Shown piece after piece: positions 12,622 through 21,464 of a stretch of 22,852 nucleotides of DNA (positions are counted from its first letter, which is position 1; the number at the start of each line of letters is the position of its first letter). The notes under the pieces are model-generated. The model saw nothing but the letters and a program-made list of their open reading frames with translations. It was not told the DNA's origin and did not search any database. A program made the translations under genes and the position numbers. Origin of the DNA: a virus; the IMG/VR virus record IMGVR_UViG_3300047562_000226, positions 1 to 22,852 of that record; one strand, 5' to 3'.

Positions 12622-15088
12622 GCAAGTTGGAAACAAAATTCTTGTCCGTGCCCACGAGAATGGCACTGACGTAATGTATAGGGAGGACTTCAAGCCCTCC
12701 CTTTTTGTTTCTTCCAATAAGGAATCGGACTACAAAAGTCTAGATGGTCGCCCCCTTCGCCGCGTGATGCCTGGTAGCATTGCTGACTGTCGTCAGTTTG
12801 TGCAACAGTATGCTGACATTGAGGAGTTTGAAATTCACGGAAATACTAGATACTTATATCAGTATATCAATGAGAAATATCCTCATGAGGAAATCAAATT
12901 TGATAGCTCTCTCATTCGTGTCTTCACGCTTGATATTGAGACGGCAGCTGAGAATGGGTTTCCTGACATCCAATCCGCTGACCAGGAGATTCTGCTTATT
13001 TCTCTTCGTGATTCTTTTACAAATCGTATCACTGTCTGGGGAAGCAAAAGTTTCAAGAATGAAGACCGACAAGTTGATTACATACATTGCGACGATGAGA
13101 CGAAACTCTTATCATGCTTCCTTGCCTGGTGGCAAGAAAACTTCCCAGATGTAATCACTGGATGGAATGTCCAACTATTCGATATCCCATACATCTGCCG
13201 CCGAGTTACTAGGATTCTAGGTGACAAGCATACTAAGACTCTTTCGCCTTGGAAGTTAATCTCTGATCGTGAGATTTATATCAAGGGTCGTAAGCAGATT
13301 GCCTATGATATCCCTGGCATTGCATGTTTAGATTATCTTGAGTTGTATAAGAAGTTTACTTATACTAACCAAGAATCATATCGCCTCGACCACATTGCAT
13401 TTGTGGAGTTGGAGCAGAAGAAACTTGACCACTCTGAGTTTGATACTTTCAAGGAATTCTATACTAACGATTGGCACAAGTTTGTTGAATATAACATCCA
13501 TGACGTGCGTCTGGTTGACCGTCTAGACGATAAGATGAAACTGCTTGAGTTGGCATTCACCATGGCATACGACGCCAAGGTTAATTATGAGGATGTATAT
13601 TCTCAGGTCCGTATGTGGGATAACATTATCTTCATCTATCTCGACAAGATGAAGATTGCTATTCCTCCTAAGCATCAGTCTAGAAAAGATGCTCAGTATG
13701 CTGGTGCTTATGTGAAGGAGCCTATTCCTGGCATGTATGACTGGGTGGTATCGTTTGACCTTAACTCTCTATACCCCCACCTCATCATGCAATACAACCT
13801 GTCTCCAGAGACGCTCCTGCCCCGCCGTAGCAGCGTCAACGTGGACATGCTGCTGGACAAGGCACACGATACCAGAGACCTCTCAGGGGAGACCCTGTGC
13901 GCCAATGGGACTCACTACACTACCAAGCATCAGGGTTTCCTTCCCAAGTTGATGGAGAAAATCTATGAGGACCGCACCATCTACAAGAAGAAGATGCTTG
14001 CTGCTAAGCAGCAGTATGAGAAGACACCTACTATCGAATTGAAGAAAGAGATTGCGAGATGTAACAATATTCAGATGGCACGAAAGATTCAACTCAATAG
14101 TGCTTATGGTGCAATCGGCAACGAGCATTTCAGGTATTATAAACTTGAAATTGCTGAAGCGATTACTCTTTCAGGACAACTTTCAATCCGTTGGATTGAA
14201 AACAAAATGAATGAATATCTAAATAATCTTTTGAAAACAGACCGAGAAGATTATGTCATCGCATCCGACACTGACAGCATCTATCTTAATCTTGGACCTC
14301 TTGTTGATAAATTTTTTAGTAATAAGTCTGGCGATAAAGCAACAATTGTGGGGATACTTGACAAGATATGTCAGGAAAAATTGGAGCCTTTTATTGAGGG
14401 TGCATATCAGGAGTTGGCTGATTACCTGGCGGCGTATGACCAAAAGATGAAAATGAAGCGTGAGAATATCGCTGAGCGTGGTATCTGGACTGCGAAGAAG
14501 CGTTACATTCTCAACGTTTGGGATAGCGAAGGTGTCCGCTATGCTCAACCTAAGATGAAAATCATGGGTCTTGAAACTGCTCGCTCTTCTACACCTGCAT
14601 ACTTCAGGGATAAACTGTATCAAGCATTCAAAATTATCATCACACAAACTAACGATGACATCATCAACTTCATTGATGAAATTAAACTAGATACAAGAAA
14701 GCAAGATTATCTTGACATTGCTTTCCCTCGTGGTGTCAATGGTCTAGACAAATATCGTAATGGCACTGACATTTATTCTAAGGGCACTCCAATCCACGTT
14801 AGAGGTGCGCTCCTATACAATTATTATGTCAGACGTAACAAGGTAGATAACAAATATCCAATCATTCAAGAAGGTGAAAAGATTAAATTTCTCTATCTAA
14901 AGACACCAAATCCAATCGGTGAGAATGTTATTTCATTCTTCCAGCAACTTCCCAAGGAGTTTAATCTTGAGAAGTATGTTGACTATCAACTGCAATTTGA
15001 GAAGTCTTTTCTCGAACCGCTGAAAAATGTGCTAGAATGTATTGGATGGCAACACGAAAAACGTGGCAACTTAATGAGTTTCTTTTGA
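12599..15088 (+). CDS. 43: family B DNA polymerase gp43
   Basis: An 829-residue replicative DNA polymerase with proofreading exonuclease, close to T4 gp43 (898). Exonuclease motifs: D112-I-E114 in FTLDIETA, GWNVQLFDIPYI, and YNIHDVRLVD. Polymerase motifs: D387 in FDLNSLYPHLIM (motif A), KIQLNSAYGAIGN (motif B), and D557-T-D559-S (motif C). A TTG five codons upstream (12584) is in frame, but ATG 12599 gives the usual MKFYKNVEQVGN start. It works with gp45, gp44/62 and gp41 from the same window. A stretch just after motif A (13801-13920) is 62% G+C by hand count against about 40% around it. The end is 6 bases from uvsX. Confidence 0.97.
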   Translation: MKFYKNVEQVGNKILVRAHENGTDVMYREDFKPSLFVSSNKESDYKSLDGRPLRRVMPGSIADCRQFVQQYADIEEFEIHGNTRYLYQYINEKYPHEEIKFDSSLIRVFTLDIETAAENGFPDIQSADQEILLISLRDSFTNRITVWGSKSFKNEDRQVDYIHCDDETKLLSCFLAWWQENFPDVITGWNVQLFDIPYICRRVTRILGDKHTKTLSPWKLISDREIYIKGRKQIAYDIPGIACLDYLELYKKFTYTNQESYRLDHIAFVELEQKKLDHSEFDTFKEFYTNDWHKFVEYNIHDVRLVDRLDDKMKLLELAFTMAYDAKVNYEDVYSQVRMWDNIIFIYLDKMKIAIPPKHQSRKDAQYAGAYVKEPIPGMYDWVVSFDLNSLYPHLIMQYNLSPETLLPRRSSVNVDMLLDKAHDTRDLSGETLCANGTHYTTKHQGFLPKLMEKIYEDRTIYKKKMLAAKQQYEKTPTIELKKEIARCNNIQMARKIQLNSAYGAIGNEHFRYYKLEIAEAITLSGQLSIRWIENKMNEYLNNLLKTDREDYVIASDTDSIYLNLGPLVDKFFSNKSGDKATIVGILDKICQEKLEPFIEGAYQELADYLAAYDQKMKMKRENIAERGIWTAKKRYILNVWDSEGVRYAQPKMKIMGLETARSSTPAYFRDKLYQAFKIIITQTNDDIINFIDEIKLDTRKQDYLDIAFPRGVNGLDKYRNGTDIYSKGTPIHVRGALLYNYYVRRNKVDNKYPIIQEGEKIKFLYLKTPNPIGENVISFFQQLPKEFNLEKYVDYQLQFEKSFLEPLKNVLECIGWQHEKRGNLMSFF

Positions 15089-15094
15089 GGTATT

Positions 15095-16117
15095 ATGAGT
15101 TTTTTACAATCAGTTATTAAGGAGTTGGACAATGAATTTGCTTCAGTTGTGGAAGATGGAGTCGCCGCTGGCGATTGTGATTCGTATGTGGACACTGGTT
15201 CTTACATTCTCAATGCTCTTATCAGTGGCAGCATATATGGAGGTCTCCCGTCAAACAAAATCACTGCGCTCGCAGGAGAATCCAGTACAGGTAAAACTTT
15301 CTTCGCTCTCTCCATTTGCAAAAATTTCTTAAACAATCATCCTGATGCTCAGGTAATCTATTTTGAAACTGAATCTGCTGTCTCTAAAGACATGATGGTT
15401 TCGCGTGGCATTGATGCTAAACGTGTTGGTCTTGTCCCTGTTACTACAGTACAAGAGTTTCGCACTCAGTCTATCAAGGTGGTGGATGAGTATATGAAAC
15501 TGAAGAAAGAGGACAGACCTCCTCTTCTTTTTGTGTTAGATTCTTTAGGTATGCTTTCTACATCAAAGGAAGTGCAAGATGCTACTGATGGTAAAGAGAC
15601 ACGCGACATGACTCGCGCTCAGGTGATTAAATCTATCTTTAGGATTCTGTCACTGAAATTAGGTCAAGCGAGTATTCCTCTGATTGTTACTAACCATACA
15701 TATGAAGTGGTTGGTGCTTATGTGCCGACTAAAGAAATGGGCGGCGGCACTGGACTGAAGTATGCTGCATCAACTATCCTCTTCCTTTCTAAGAAGAAAG
15801 AGAAAGATGGGACCGAAGTTGTAGGCAATATTATTAAAGTAAAAGCACAGAAGTCACGCTTCACAAAAGAAAATTCAGATATCGAGACACGACTCTATTA
15901 TGACGCAAGGGGACTTGATAAGTATTATGGACTATTGGAGTTGGGTGAGAAGCACGGAGTATTCCAGCGTAAGGGGAATCGTATCGTTGTTGACGAATCC
16001 TCTGTTTATCCTTCTGTTATTCTTGCTTCTCCCGAGAAATACTTCACGCCCGAAGTAATGCAAGCATTGGATGAGTGTGCAAAGAAAGAATTTTTGTATG
16101 GAGTAGCAGATGAGTGA
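15095..16117 (+). CDS. uvsX: UvsX RecA-like recombinase
   Basis: A 340-residue recombinase of the RecA/UvsX family, which coats single-stranded DNA and drives strand exchange for recombination-dependent replication. The Walker A loop is G61-ESSTGKT68, and Walker B ends at D149 of FVLDSLG. Later segments include [14 protein letters not shown] and [13 protein letters not shown], the latter like the DNA-binding loop 2 region. T4 UvsX is 391 residues, so this is somewhat shorter at the ends. GAGG (15086-15089) overlapping the polymerase stop is the ribosome site. The end overlaps the gene 41 start by 8 bases (ATGAGTGA). UvsX acts with UvsW and gp46/47 encoded upstream. Confidence 0.95.
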   Translation: MSFLQSVIKELDNEFASVVEDGVAAGDCDSYVDTGSYILNALISGSIYGGLPSNKITALAGESSTGKTFFALSICKNFLNNHPDAQVIYFETESAVSKDMMVSRGIDAKRVGLVPVTTVQEFRTQSIKVVDEYMKLKKEDRPPLLFVLDSLGMLSTSKEVQDATDGKETRDMTRAQVIKSIFRILSLKLGQASIPLIVTNHTYEVVGAYVPTKEMGGGTGLKYAASTILFLSKKKEKDGTEVVGNIIKVKAQKSRFTKENSDIETRLYYDARGLDKYYGLLELGEKHGVFQRKGNRIVVDESSVYPSVILASPEKYFTPEVMQALDECAKKEFLYGVADE

Positions 16118-17495
16118 AAGGATTGAAACAACTATTTTACGCAACCTCCTGTGCAACGAACAGTTTTACAGGAAGGTTGTGCCTTTCGTAAAACCAGATT
16201 ACTTTAATGAGATTCATGAAAAAGTAATCTATGAAGAGGTGTGGAATTTTGCTAGTAACTATGAGATGTTACCAACAGCAGAAGTCCTTATTATTAATTT
16301 GCAGAATAGAAAAGACTTAAATGAAGAAACTTATCAAGAGTCTGTTAAGACGATTCAATCCTTACACTCAGACCCAGTTGAATATAACTGGTTACTTGAC
16401 ACCACAGAGAAGTGGTGTAAAGACAGGGCAATCTATCTTGCCCTCCTCGATTCCATCAAAATCGCGGATGGAGGTAATACAAAAATATCAAAGGATGCGA
16501 TCCCAGCAATCTTACAAGAGGCCCTGGCAGTATCTTTCGACGAACATGTAGGTCATGATTACGTTGAGAATGTAGAGCAACGATATGATTTCTATCATTT
16601 AAAAGAAGATAAGATTCCGTTTGATTTAGAAAAATTCAATCTCATTACCAAAGGTGGTCTTCCTAATAAGACATTGAATGTTGCTCTTGCTGGCACTGGT
16701 GTTGGTAAGTCTTTATTCATGTGTCATTGTGCCGCCCAGGCACTGCAACAGGGAAAGAATGTTTTGTATATCACGCTTGAGATGGCGGAAGAAAAGATTG
16801 CCGAACGTATTGACGCCAATCTTTTGAATGTAAATATTAAAGATATCGGATCTCTTCCTGAAACTATCTTCACATCTCGCATTAGGGATATTGGTAGGAA
16901 GACAATGGGTAGACTTATCATTAAAGAATATCCAACTGCATCTGCACACGTCGGTCATTTCAAGTCTCTCCTCAATGAATTGCAACTTAAGAAAACGTTC
17001 AAACCAGATATTATATTCATCGATTATCTTAACATCTGCGCGAGTGCAAGGTATAAAGGCGCTATTGTCAATTCCTACACTTATGTTAAAGCGATTGCTG
17101 AAGAATTACGTGGCCTTGCTGTGGAACACAATGTACCTGTTGTCTCAGCGACGCAAACAACCCGTAGTGGTTTTGGCAATAGCGACGTGGATCTTACTGA
17201 TACTTCGGAATCCTTTGGTCTACCTGCTACTGCTGATTTCATGTTTGCTCTTATATCGACGGAGGATTTGGAGAAGGATGGTCACATCTTGGTTAAACAA
17301 CTTAAGAACCGATACAACGACCCAACCTTCAACAAAAGATTTTTGATTGGGGTTGACAGGGCGAAGATGAAACTGTATAATGTAGAGGTGCAAGACTCTT
17401 CCACCATCTTGATTGATGATGAAGAGTATGAGTATGAAGAGGAAAAACCTCAAAGTAAAAACAAGTTTAGTAAGTTTACAGAATTTATTGTATGA
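16110..17495 (+). CDS. 41: replicative DNA helicase gp41 (DnaB-type)
   Basis: A 461-residue DnaB-family helicase, the ring motor that unwinds the replication fork 5' to 3' and holds the primase. The P-loop is G195-TGVGKS201, followed by [18 protein letters not shown] (the DnaB motif 1a region). Walker B ends at D305 in IIFIDYLNI, and the H3/H4 region includes [13 protein letters not shown] and the arginine-finger area near KNRYNDP. Length agrees with T4 gp41 (475). The N-terminal 180 residues form the helical collar domain. An acidic C-terminal tail ([13 protein letters not shown]) may contact partners. The start overlaps uvsX by 8 bases, and the stop overlaps the next ATG (ATGA at 17492). 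Confidence 0.95.
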   Translation: MSERIETTILRNLLCNEQFYRKVVPFVKPDYFNEIHEKVIYEEVWNFASNYEMLPTAEVLIINLQNRKDLNEETYQESVKTIQSLHSDPVEYNWLLDTTEKWCKDRAIYLALLDSIKIADGGNTKISKDAIPAILQEALAVSFDEHVGHDYVENVEQRYDFYHLKEDKIPFDLEKFNLITKGGLPNKTLNVALAGTGVGKSLFMCHCAAQALQQGKNVLYITLEMAEEKIAERIDANLLNVNIKDIGSLPETIFTSRIRDIGRKTMGRLIIKEYPTASAHVGHFKSLLNELQLKKTFKPDIIFIDYLNICASARYKGAIVNSYTYVKAIAEELRGLAVEHNVPVVSATQTTRSGFGNSDVDLTDTSESFGLPATADFMFALISTEDLEKDGHILVKQLKNRYNDPTFNKRFLIGVDRAKMKLYNVEVQDSSTILIDDEEYEYEEEKPQSKNKFSKFTEFIV

Positions 17496-17917
17496 CAACA
17501 AGCACTATGACACGCAAGATTGATTTCTCTCGTTATGAAGAATTTGTGGCAGCAGTTACAAGCAATGCTTCTACGAACTTTGTTGACTTCGCTGACCGCA
17601 TTGGTGATCTGGATCGTCAAGGTGCCAATATTGAACGACTGCTTACTGCTGGCGTTGGTCTTAATGCTGAGGGCGGTGAGTTTCTTGAAATTATTAAGAA
17701 GATGGTATTCCAAGGCAAACCTTGGAATGAAGATAACCGTGAGCATCTTATCATTGAGTTGGGTGACGTTATGTGGTATGTCGCTCAAGCATGTATGGCA
17801 CTAGAAGTTTCTTTCGATGATGTGATTGCAACCAATGTCAAGAAACTGGAGAAGCGTTATCCTGAAGGGTCATTCGACCCATACTTCTCTGAGAATCGAG
17901 CAGCAGACGACCGTTGA
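17492..17917 (+). CDS. MazG-like nucleoside triphosphate pyrophosphohydrolase
   Basis: A 141-residue protein with the all-alpha NTP pyrophosphohydrolase pattern: E60-G-G-E63-F in GLNAEGGEF and E89-L-G-D92 in ELGDVMWYVAQ, corresponding to the ExxE...ExxD magnesium-binding set, then a helix with NVKKLEKRYP. The first acidic pair is the shorter ExxE rather than EExxE. Enzymes of this class split (d)NTPs to NMP and pyrophosphate; cyanophages are thought to use them to adjust nucleotide pools or alarmone levels. A second in-frame ATG (17507) could also be used. The start overlaps the gene 41 stop. A strong terminator begins 4 bases after its stop, closing the long replication operon. Confidence 0.85.
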   Translation: MTTSTMTRKIDFSRYEEFVAAVTSNASTNFVDFADRIGDLDRQGANIERLLTAGVGLNAEGGEFLEIIKKMVFQGKPWNEDNREHLIIELGDVMWYVAQACMALEVSFDDVIATNVKKLEKRYPEGSFDPYFSENRAADDR

Positions 17918-17921
17918 TTAT

Positions 17922-17954
17922 AACCTCCCCTAAATAATTAGAGGGAGGTTTTTT
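17922..17954 (+). terminator. terminator whose 3' arm is the next gene's ribosome site
   Basis: AACCTCCC (17922-17929) pairs with GGGAGGTT (17943-17950); CTAA/TTAG extend it around an ATAA loop with one bulged A (17942), followed by a T-run (17949-17954). The 3' arm AGGGAGG is also the Shine-Dalgarno of the gene at 17958, so in any read-through RNA the ribosome site would be paired. Confidence 0.85.
17929..17936 (+). promoter_or_regulatory. late-promoter-like CCTAAATA within the terminator hairpin
   Basis: CCTAAATA differs at one position from the NATAAATA late motif. By T4 spacing, transcription would start near 17942, after the 5' arm, leaving the Shine-Dalgarno (17943-17948) free. The match is imperfect and no start site is proven. 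Confidence 0.4.
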
Positions 17955-17957
17955 CTT

Positions 17958-19424
17958 ATGGCAAAGGCAACGGTATCTGTAGCACAAATAGTAAGTCCAG
18001 TACCTTCACAGTATAAGAATCAATTGAAAGCAATTTTAGATTCTGTTGATGGAAACAATTGGAGAAGACCTGAATCTGGGTCTGGCACTACGTTTCCTAA
18101 AAATGGACAGGGTGTATATATTATATACCTAGATGATTCTATGATGGCATCCCTCAGGCAGAAACATCCAGGTGGACAGAATGCTATTGTAAGTGGTAAA
18201 GAAGCATACTTGCTTCCTATAGGATCTCCTGCTAGAAAAATTTCTTTTAGAATTACTGGTAAGAAAGGTGGTGGAGCTGCTGATGCTAAAACTACCGCTG
18301 CTCAAGAAAGAGGGTCTATCTATATTTTTAGAAGAGTGCTTGCTAATAATAAAAGATATAGAAGTGCTGCTGATATCCGTAATGATACTCAAGCGTATAG
18401 AGCATTGGAAAGAATATGGAAGTTGTCTGGTTTAGAATTTGATGATGATTGGTTAGAAGATTATTATAAACAGTCTGCAACTATGTTGCAAAAATATGCT
18501 GATGCTTCCTTCACGGAATTCATTCGTGATGGTGGATTCATGAAATGGGTAACAGATTTAGTTAGAGAAAAGTATCAGATATCACAGAAAGATAATTGGA
18601 ATCCAGCCGATGTTTGGTTAGTTAAAAATCAAAGAAAGGTTATTAAAGATATAGAAGAATTAGTTGACGGTGGGCGTAGTCAAACTCTGGAAGAGTTGAA
18701 TGCTATCCTGAGAACATTATTTAAAGAAAAGATTGTAGTTGGTGTGTCACTGAAAAAAGTTTCTGGTAGCGTTGCTAGATGGGAAGAAGTAAACGTAGAT
18801 GAAGACCAATTTAAAGAATACGATAAGATGTATTATGAGGTTAGTGAGATACAATGTAATTTAAAATTAAAGACAGAAAAGGGTAAACTTACTTTTGGGA
18901 GTCAAGACTCTAGAGTATTTGTTAGCACAAACGTTGACACATTAAACTTTCAAATTAAAGCGAATGATTCTGCTGCTGTTAGTGGGTCCAATTTAAAATT
19001 CGAACCAACAGCATCTGGAGCAACTGCGGCAAGATTGGGTAAATCTCCAGTTGATATGGTGAGGAAACTTATGATTGATTATGGGATTACTTATGAAAGC
19101 AATCATCAAAGATATCCAAACGATGTTGCTTCGTTTCTAGATGTTGAAGATGATTACAAAAAGATGCTTGCGAAATTGATGAGTGCTAGAGGAGCATTTA
19201 AACCAGACTTTGGAATAGATGATGTAGATACTGCAATTAATAATATTACAATGGTGTTTGGCACTAATCCTCATGTTGCAAAATCTAAATTAATGCAGAT
19301 ACAGTTTTTGCATATGTTAGTAAGTCTTACCCCAGTCAAAAAAAGAAACATGTTTATGACTGACATGGGATTCCTAGCACAAAAGAAAGGAAGAAGATTT
19401 GGACCATTTGGAAAGCTTTACTGA
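17958..19424 (+). CDS. unknown 488-aa protein, possible PD-(D/E)XK-like nuclease
   Basis: I do not recognise this protein with certainty. Residues 1-120 hold short strands (GVYIIYLDD, AYLLPIG, KISFRITGK). The middle has a suggestive block: NPADVW with D218, then an ELNAILRTLFKEK helix, and GVSLKK with S264 and K266. A D...(S/E)xK arrangement on adjacent strands is how PD-(D/E)XK nucleases often look, and PAD(V/I)W...GxSLKK blocks occur in restriction-like phage proteins, so a nuclease fold is possible but unproven. The remainder is mixed, with a basic C-terminal end (KKGRRFGPFGKLY). Arginine is nearly all AGA, unlike the replication genes. Ribosome site AGGGAGG sits in the upstream hairpin. 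The stop overlaps the next start (TGATG), linking it to the KxDG protein. A virion role is an alternative. Confidence 0.7.
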   Translation: MAKATVSVAQIVSPVPSQYKNQLKAILDSVDGNNWRRPESGSGTTFPKNGQGVYIIYLDDSMMASLRQKHPGGQNAIVSGKEAYLLPIGSPARKISFRITGKKGGGAADAKTTAAQERGSIYIFRRVLANNKRYRSAADIRNDTQAYRALERIWKLSGLEFDDDWLEDYYKQSATMLQKYADASFTEFIRDGGFMKWVTDLVREKYQISQKDNWNPADVWLVKNQRKVIKDIEELVDGGRSQTLEELNAILRTLFKEKIVVGVSLKKVSGSVARWEEVNVDEDQFKEYDKMYYEVSEIQCNLKLKTEKGKLTFGSQDSRVFVSTNVDTLNFQIKANDSAAVSGSNLKFEPTASGATAARLGKSPVDMVRKLMIDYGITYESNHQRYPNDVASFLDVEDDYKKMLAKLMSARGAFKPDFGIDDVDTAINNITMVFGTNPHVAKSKLMQIQFLHMLVSLTPVKKRNMFMTDMGFLAQKKGRRFGPFGKLY

Positions 19425-20638
19425 TGAGCAAGAATACACACCTAGAGCACTTAGAAGATAGTATCTTGTTTGATGGCAAGCAAGGTGCAGTAGATGCATT
19501 TAAATTCTTGGATTTGCTTGCACAAACATTCTCTGGCAAAGCAACGAATAACTTCAAGATTACTACTAAGTGGGATGGAGCTCCTGCAATTTTTTGTGGA
19601 CAATATCCAGGCACAAAAACATTTTTTGTCGGCACTAAATCTATCTTTAATAAAGATTCAAAAGTTAATACAACACCAGAAGACATTGAAGCTAATCATG
19701 GTCATGCTCCAGGACTTGTTGCGAAGTTGAAAGACGCTCTCAAATATTTTCCACAATTAGATGTAAAAGGAGTCGCACAGGGAGACCTGTTATTTACTGA
19801 TGACAAAAAATTTGAAATGATTGATGGTAAAAGATGTATTACTTTTAAACCAAATACCATTACATATTCTATACCAGAAGATAGTGAGTTATATGAAAAG
19901 GCGAGAAGAGCAAAAATAGGAGTTGTATTTCATACAACATACAGAGGAAATTCTATTGATTCTTTGTCTGCTACTTTTGGATATGATGTATCGAAATTAA
20001 AAGATGTTGATGATGTATTAGTTTTGTCTGCAGAGACTGGTCAGTTAGGAAAAGATGTTTTACTTACTGATAATGAAAAAGTAAAACTATCTAGAATGAA
20101 AGGTGCTAGTGCAAACCTAGTCAGAGCAACTGGAAATTTTTTAGATGAAGTTGCCGCACAAATAGAAGCAAACGATCAATTGACTGTGGGACCTAGATTA
20201 AAAATTTATTTCAACTCATACGTTAGACAAGGACGTAGAGTAAATAATGCTAAACAATTTGTTTCTAACTTTGAAAAATATTTTGAGGACGAAGTAAAAA
20301 AAGCAGCTGATAAAGTAAAGACACCAAAAGCAAAAGCAAGTAAATTAAAAAAATTGTATGATGGGTTAGAGTTTATTGAAAATAATAAATCCGAATTGAC
20401 TAAAGCAGTTGCCCTATATACAACGTTGCAGAATGCGAAAACATTTTTTGTGCGTAAGTTAGAGAAAGGTGAAAAGATTGGGACATATTTAAAAACGGAT
20501 GATGGGTATAAGATAACTGCGCCAGAAGGATATGTTGCTATTAGCAATGATAGAAATGCTGTTAAGTTAGTTGATAGATTATCATTCAGTGTTGCAAACT
20601 TTAATGTATCTAAAGATTGGGTGTCAGGAGATAAATGA
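19424..20638 (+). CDS. KxDG nucleotidyltransferase-like protein (DUF6267-like)
   Basis: A 404-residue protein with K49-W-D-G52 in KITTKWDGAPAIFCG, which looks like motif I of the ligase and capping-enzyme superfamily (KxDG, where the lysine takes the nucleotide). Further on, AQG120-D-LLFTDD resembles motif III (DGEL-like), and ITFKPNTITYSIP and KIGVVFHTTYRG could hold later motifs, but a clear motif IV/V is not obvious. The C-terminal third is helical and lysine-rich. I recall this KWDGxPA pattern from cyanophage proteins labelled DUF6267, function unknown. Eleven of 13 arginine codons are AGA. It overlaps both neighbours by 1-4 bases and is followed by an HxGH enzyme. Nucleotidyl transfer is inference; a degenerate member is possible. 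Confidence 0.75.
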   Translation: MSKNTHLEHLEDSILFDGKQGAVDAFKFLDLLAQTFSGKATNNFKITTKWDGAPAIFCGQYPGTKTFFVGTKSIFNKDSKVNTTPEDIEANHGHAPGLVAKLKDALKYFPQLDVKGVAQGDLLFTDDKKFEMIDGKRCITFKPNTITYSIPEDSELYEKARRAKIGVVFHTTYRGNSIDSLSATFGYDVSKLKDVDDVLVLSAETGQLGKDVLLTDNEKVKLSRMKGASANLVRATGNFLDEVAAQIEANDQLTVGPRLKIYFNSYVRQGRRVNNAKQFVSNFEKYFEDEVKKAADKVKTPKAKASKLKKLYDGLEFIENNKSELTKAVALYTTLQNAKTFFVRKLEKGEKIGTYLKTDDGYKITAPEGYVAISNDRNAVKLVDRLSFSVANFNVSKDWVSGDK

Positions 20639-21183
20639 GTAGAGTAGTAGTAGCGTGGGGAAGATTTAACCCACCAACAATCGGTCATCAAAAATTAATT
20701 GAAGCAGTTGCTAAGATTGCTAAGGGAGACGATTACTTCATCTACCCTACTCATACTCAGAAGAAACCTAAAGATCCTCTTCCATCCAATATGAAAGTAG
20801 ATTATATGAAGAAGATGTTTCCAAAACATGCTTCGCATATTATTTACAATAAAGAGATTAATACTATCATTAAATTACTGCAAGAATATCAGGGCACTTA
20901 TACTGAATTGACATTGGTGGCTGGGTCTGATAGAATACCTAGTTATAAAGAGCTTTTAAATAAATACAATGGTGTAGAATATACATATAAGAATCTTAAT
21001 GTTGTTTCTGCTGGAGAGCGTGACCCAGATTCTGATGGTGCATCTGGAATGTCTGCTAGCAAGATGAGAGCAGCAGCAAAAGACGGAGACTTTAAATCAT
21101 TCAGGAGTGGTATTGCTGACACACTAGATGATAACGAAAAGATGGAATTAATGTTAGAAGTACGTAAAGGAATGGGATTATGA
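20635..21183 (+). CDS. HxGH-motif nucleotidylyltransferase (cytidylyl-/NMN adenylyl-like)
   Basis: A 182-residue protein of the HIGH nucleotidylyltransferase superfamily. The first strand and loop read WGRFNPPTIGHQKL (residues 8-21): the T/HxGH element is T15-I-G-H18. A second motif, S140-A-S-K-M-R145, matches the (I)SxTxxR element that holds the triphosphate. Between them is the Rossmann-type LTLVAGSDR. Relatives make NAD (NMN adenylyltransferase), CDP-alcohols or FAD; cyanophage copies are often labelled cytidylyltransferase, and the true substrate is not clear. The first His of HxGH is Thr, as in some members. The start overlaps the previous stop (ATGAG), and the stop overlaps the next ATG. 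Confidence 0.85.
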   Translation: MSRVVVAWGRFNPPTIGHQKLIEAVAKIAKGDDYFIYPTHTQKKPKDPLPSNMKVDYMKKMFPKHASHIIYNKEINTIIKLLQEYQGTYTELTLVAGSDRIPSYKELLNKYNGVEYTYKNLNVVSAGERDPDSDGASGMSASKMRAAAKDGDFKSFRSGIADTLDDNEKMELMLEVRKGMGL

Positions 21184-21464
21184 AATCACTGAAAGAAATT
21201 AGAGAGCAATCACAACAAAAGTCTTATCGCTTGGGTGAAGTATTCTCTGAGGGTGATTGGGTAAAAAATTCCGAAGGTCAAGTTGGGAAGATTCATCGTC
21301 GTGGCATTAACTATGTTATTGCTGTTACAGAAGAAGGTAAGATGTTTCGTGCTTGGGTAAAAGATATTACCGAGCATTGTGGTTGCGAAGATGAAAAACC
21401 AACCACTGCTAAAGATACAATCAAGACATTTATAAATAAAAATAAACGTAAAAAAGAACAATGA
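21180..21464 (+). CDS. small KOW/SH3-like protein
   Basis: A 94-residue protein. Residues 21-60 read as a KOW or SH3-like small barrel: GDWVKNSEGQVGKIHRRG, then NYVIAVTEEGKMFRAWVKDI, the usual order of a (G)DxV...G.xGxI turn and following strands. A CGCED segment and a lysine-rich tail follow. KOW-like domains often bind nucleic acid or ribosomal or polymerase partners, but no role is shown here. The N-terminal MKSLKEIREQ is helical. It overlaps the preceding and following genes (ATGA). Near its 3' end is a perfect TATAAATA (21431), a probable late promoter for the next gene. Confidence 0.65.
   Translation: MKSLKEIREQSQQKSYRLGEVFSEGDWVKNSEGQVGKIHRRGINYVIAVTEEGKMFRAWVKDITEHCGCEDEKPTTAKDTIKTFINKNKRKKEQ
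21431..21438 (+). promoter_or_regulatory. late promoter TATAAATA before the 262-aa gene
   Basis: Exact match to the T4 late consensus, 22 bases before ATG 21461; initiation expected near 21444. It overlaps the lysine codons at the end of the previous gene, which are AT-rich, so chance is possible. Confidence 0.5.

Noticed and set aside
16891-17346. 151-aa + strand frame inside gene 41
   Set aside because: Out-of-frame with the clear helicase motifs; no ribosome site or family pattern.
20206-20691. 161-aa open frame on the - strand
   Set aside because: Shadow of the 404-aa gene; rich in Phe/Ser/Leu as expected from the reverse of lysine-rich codons.
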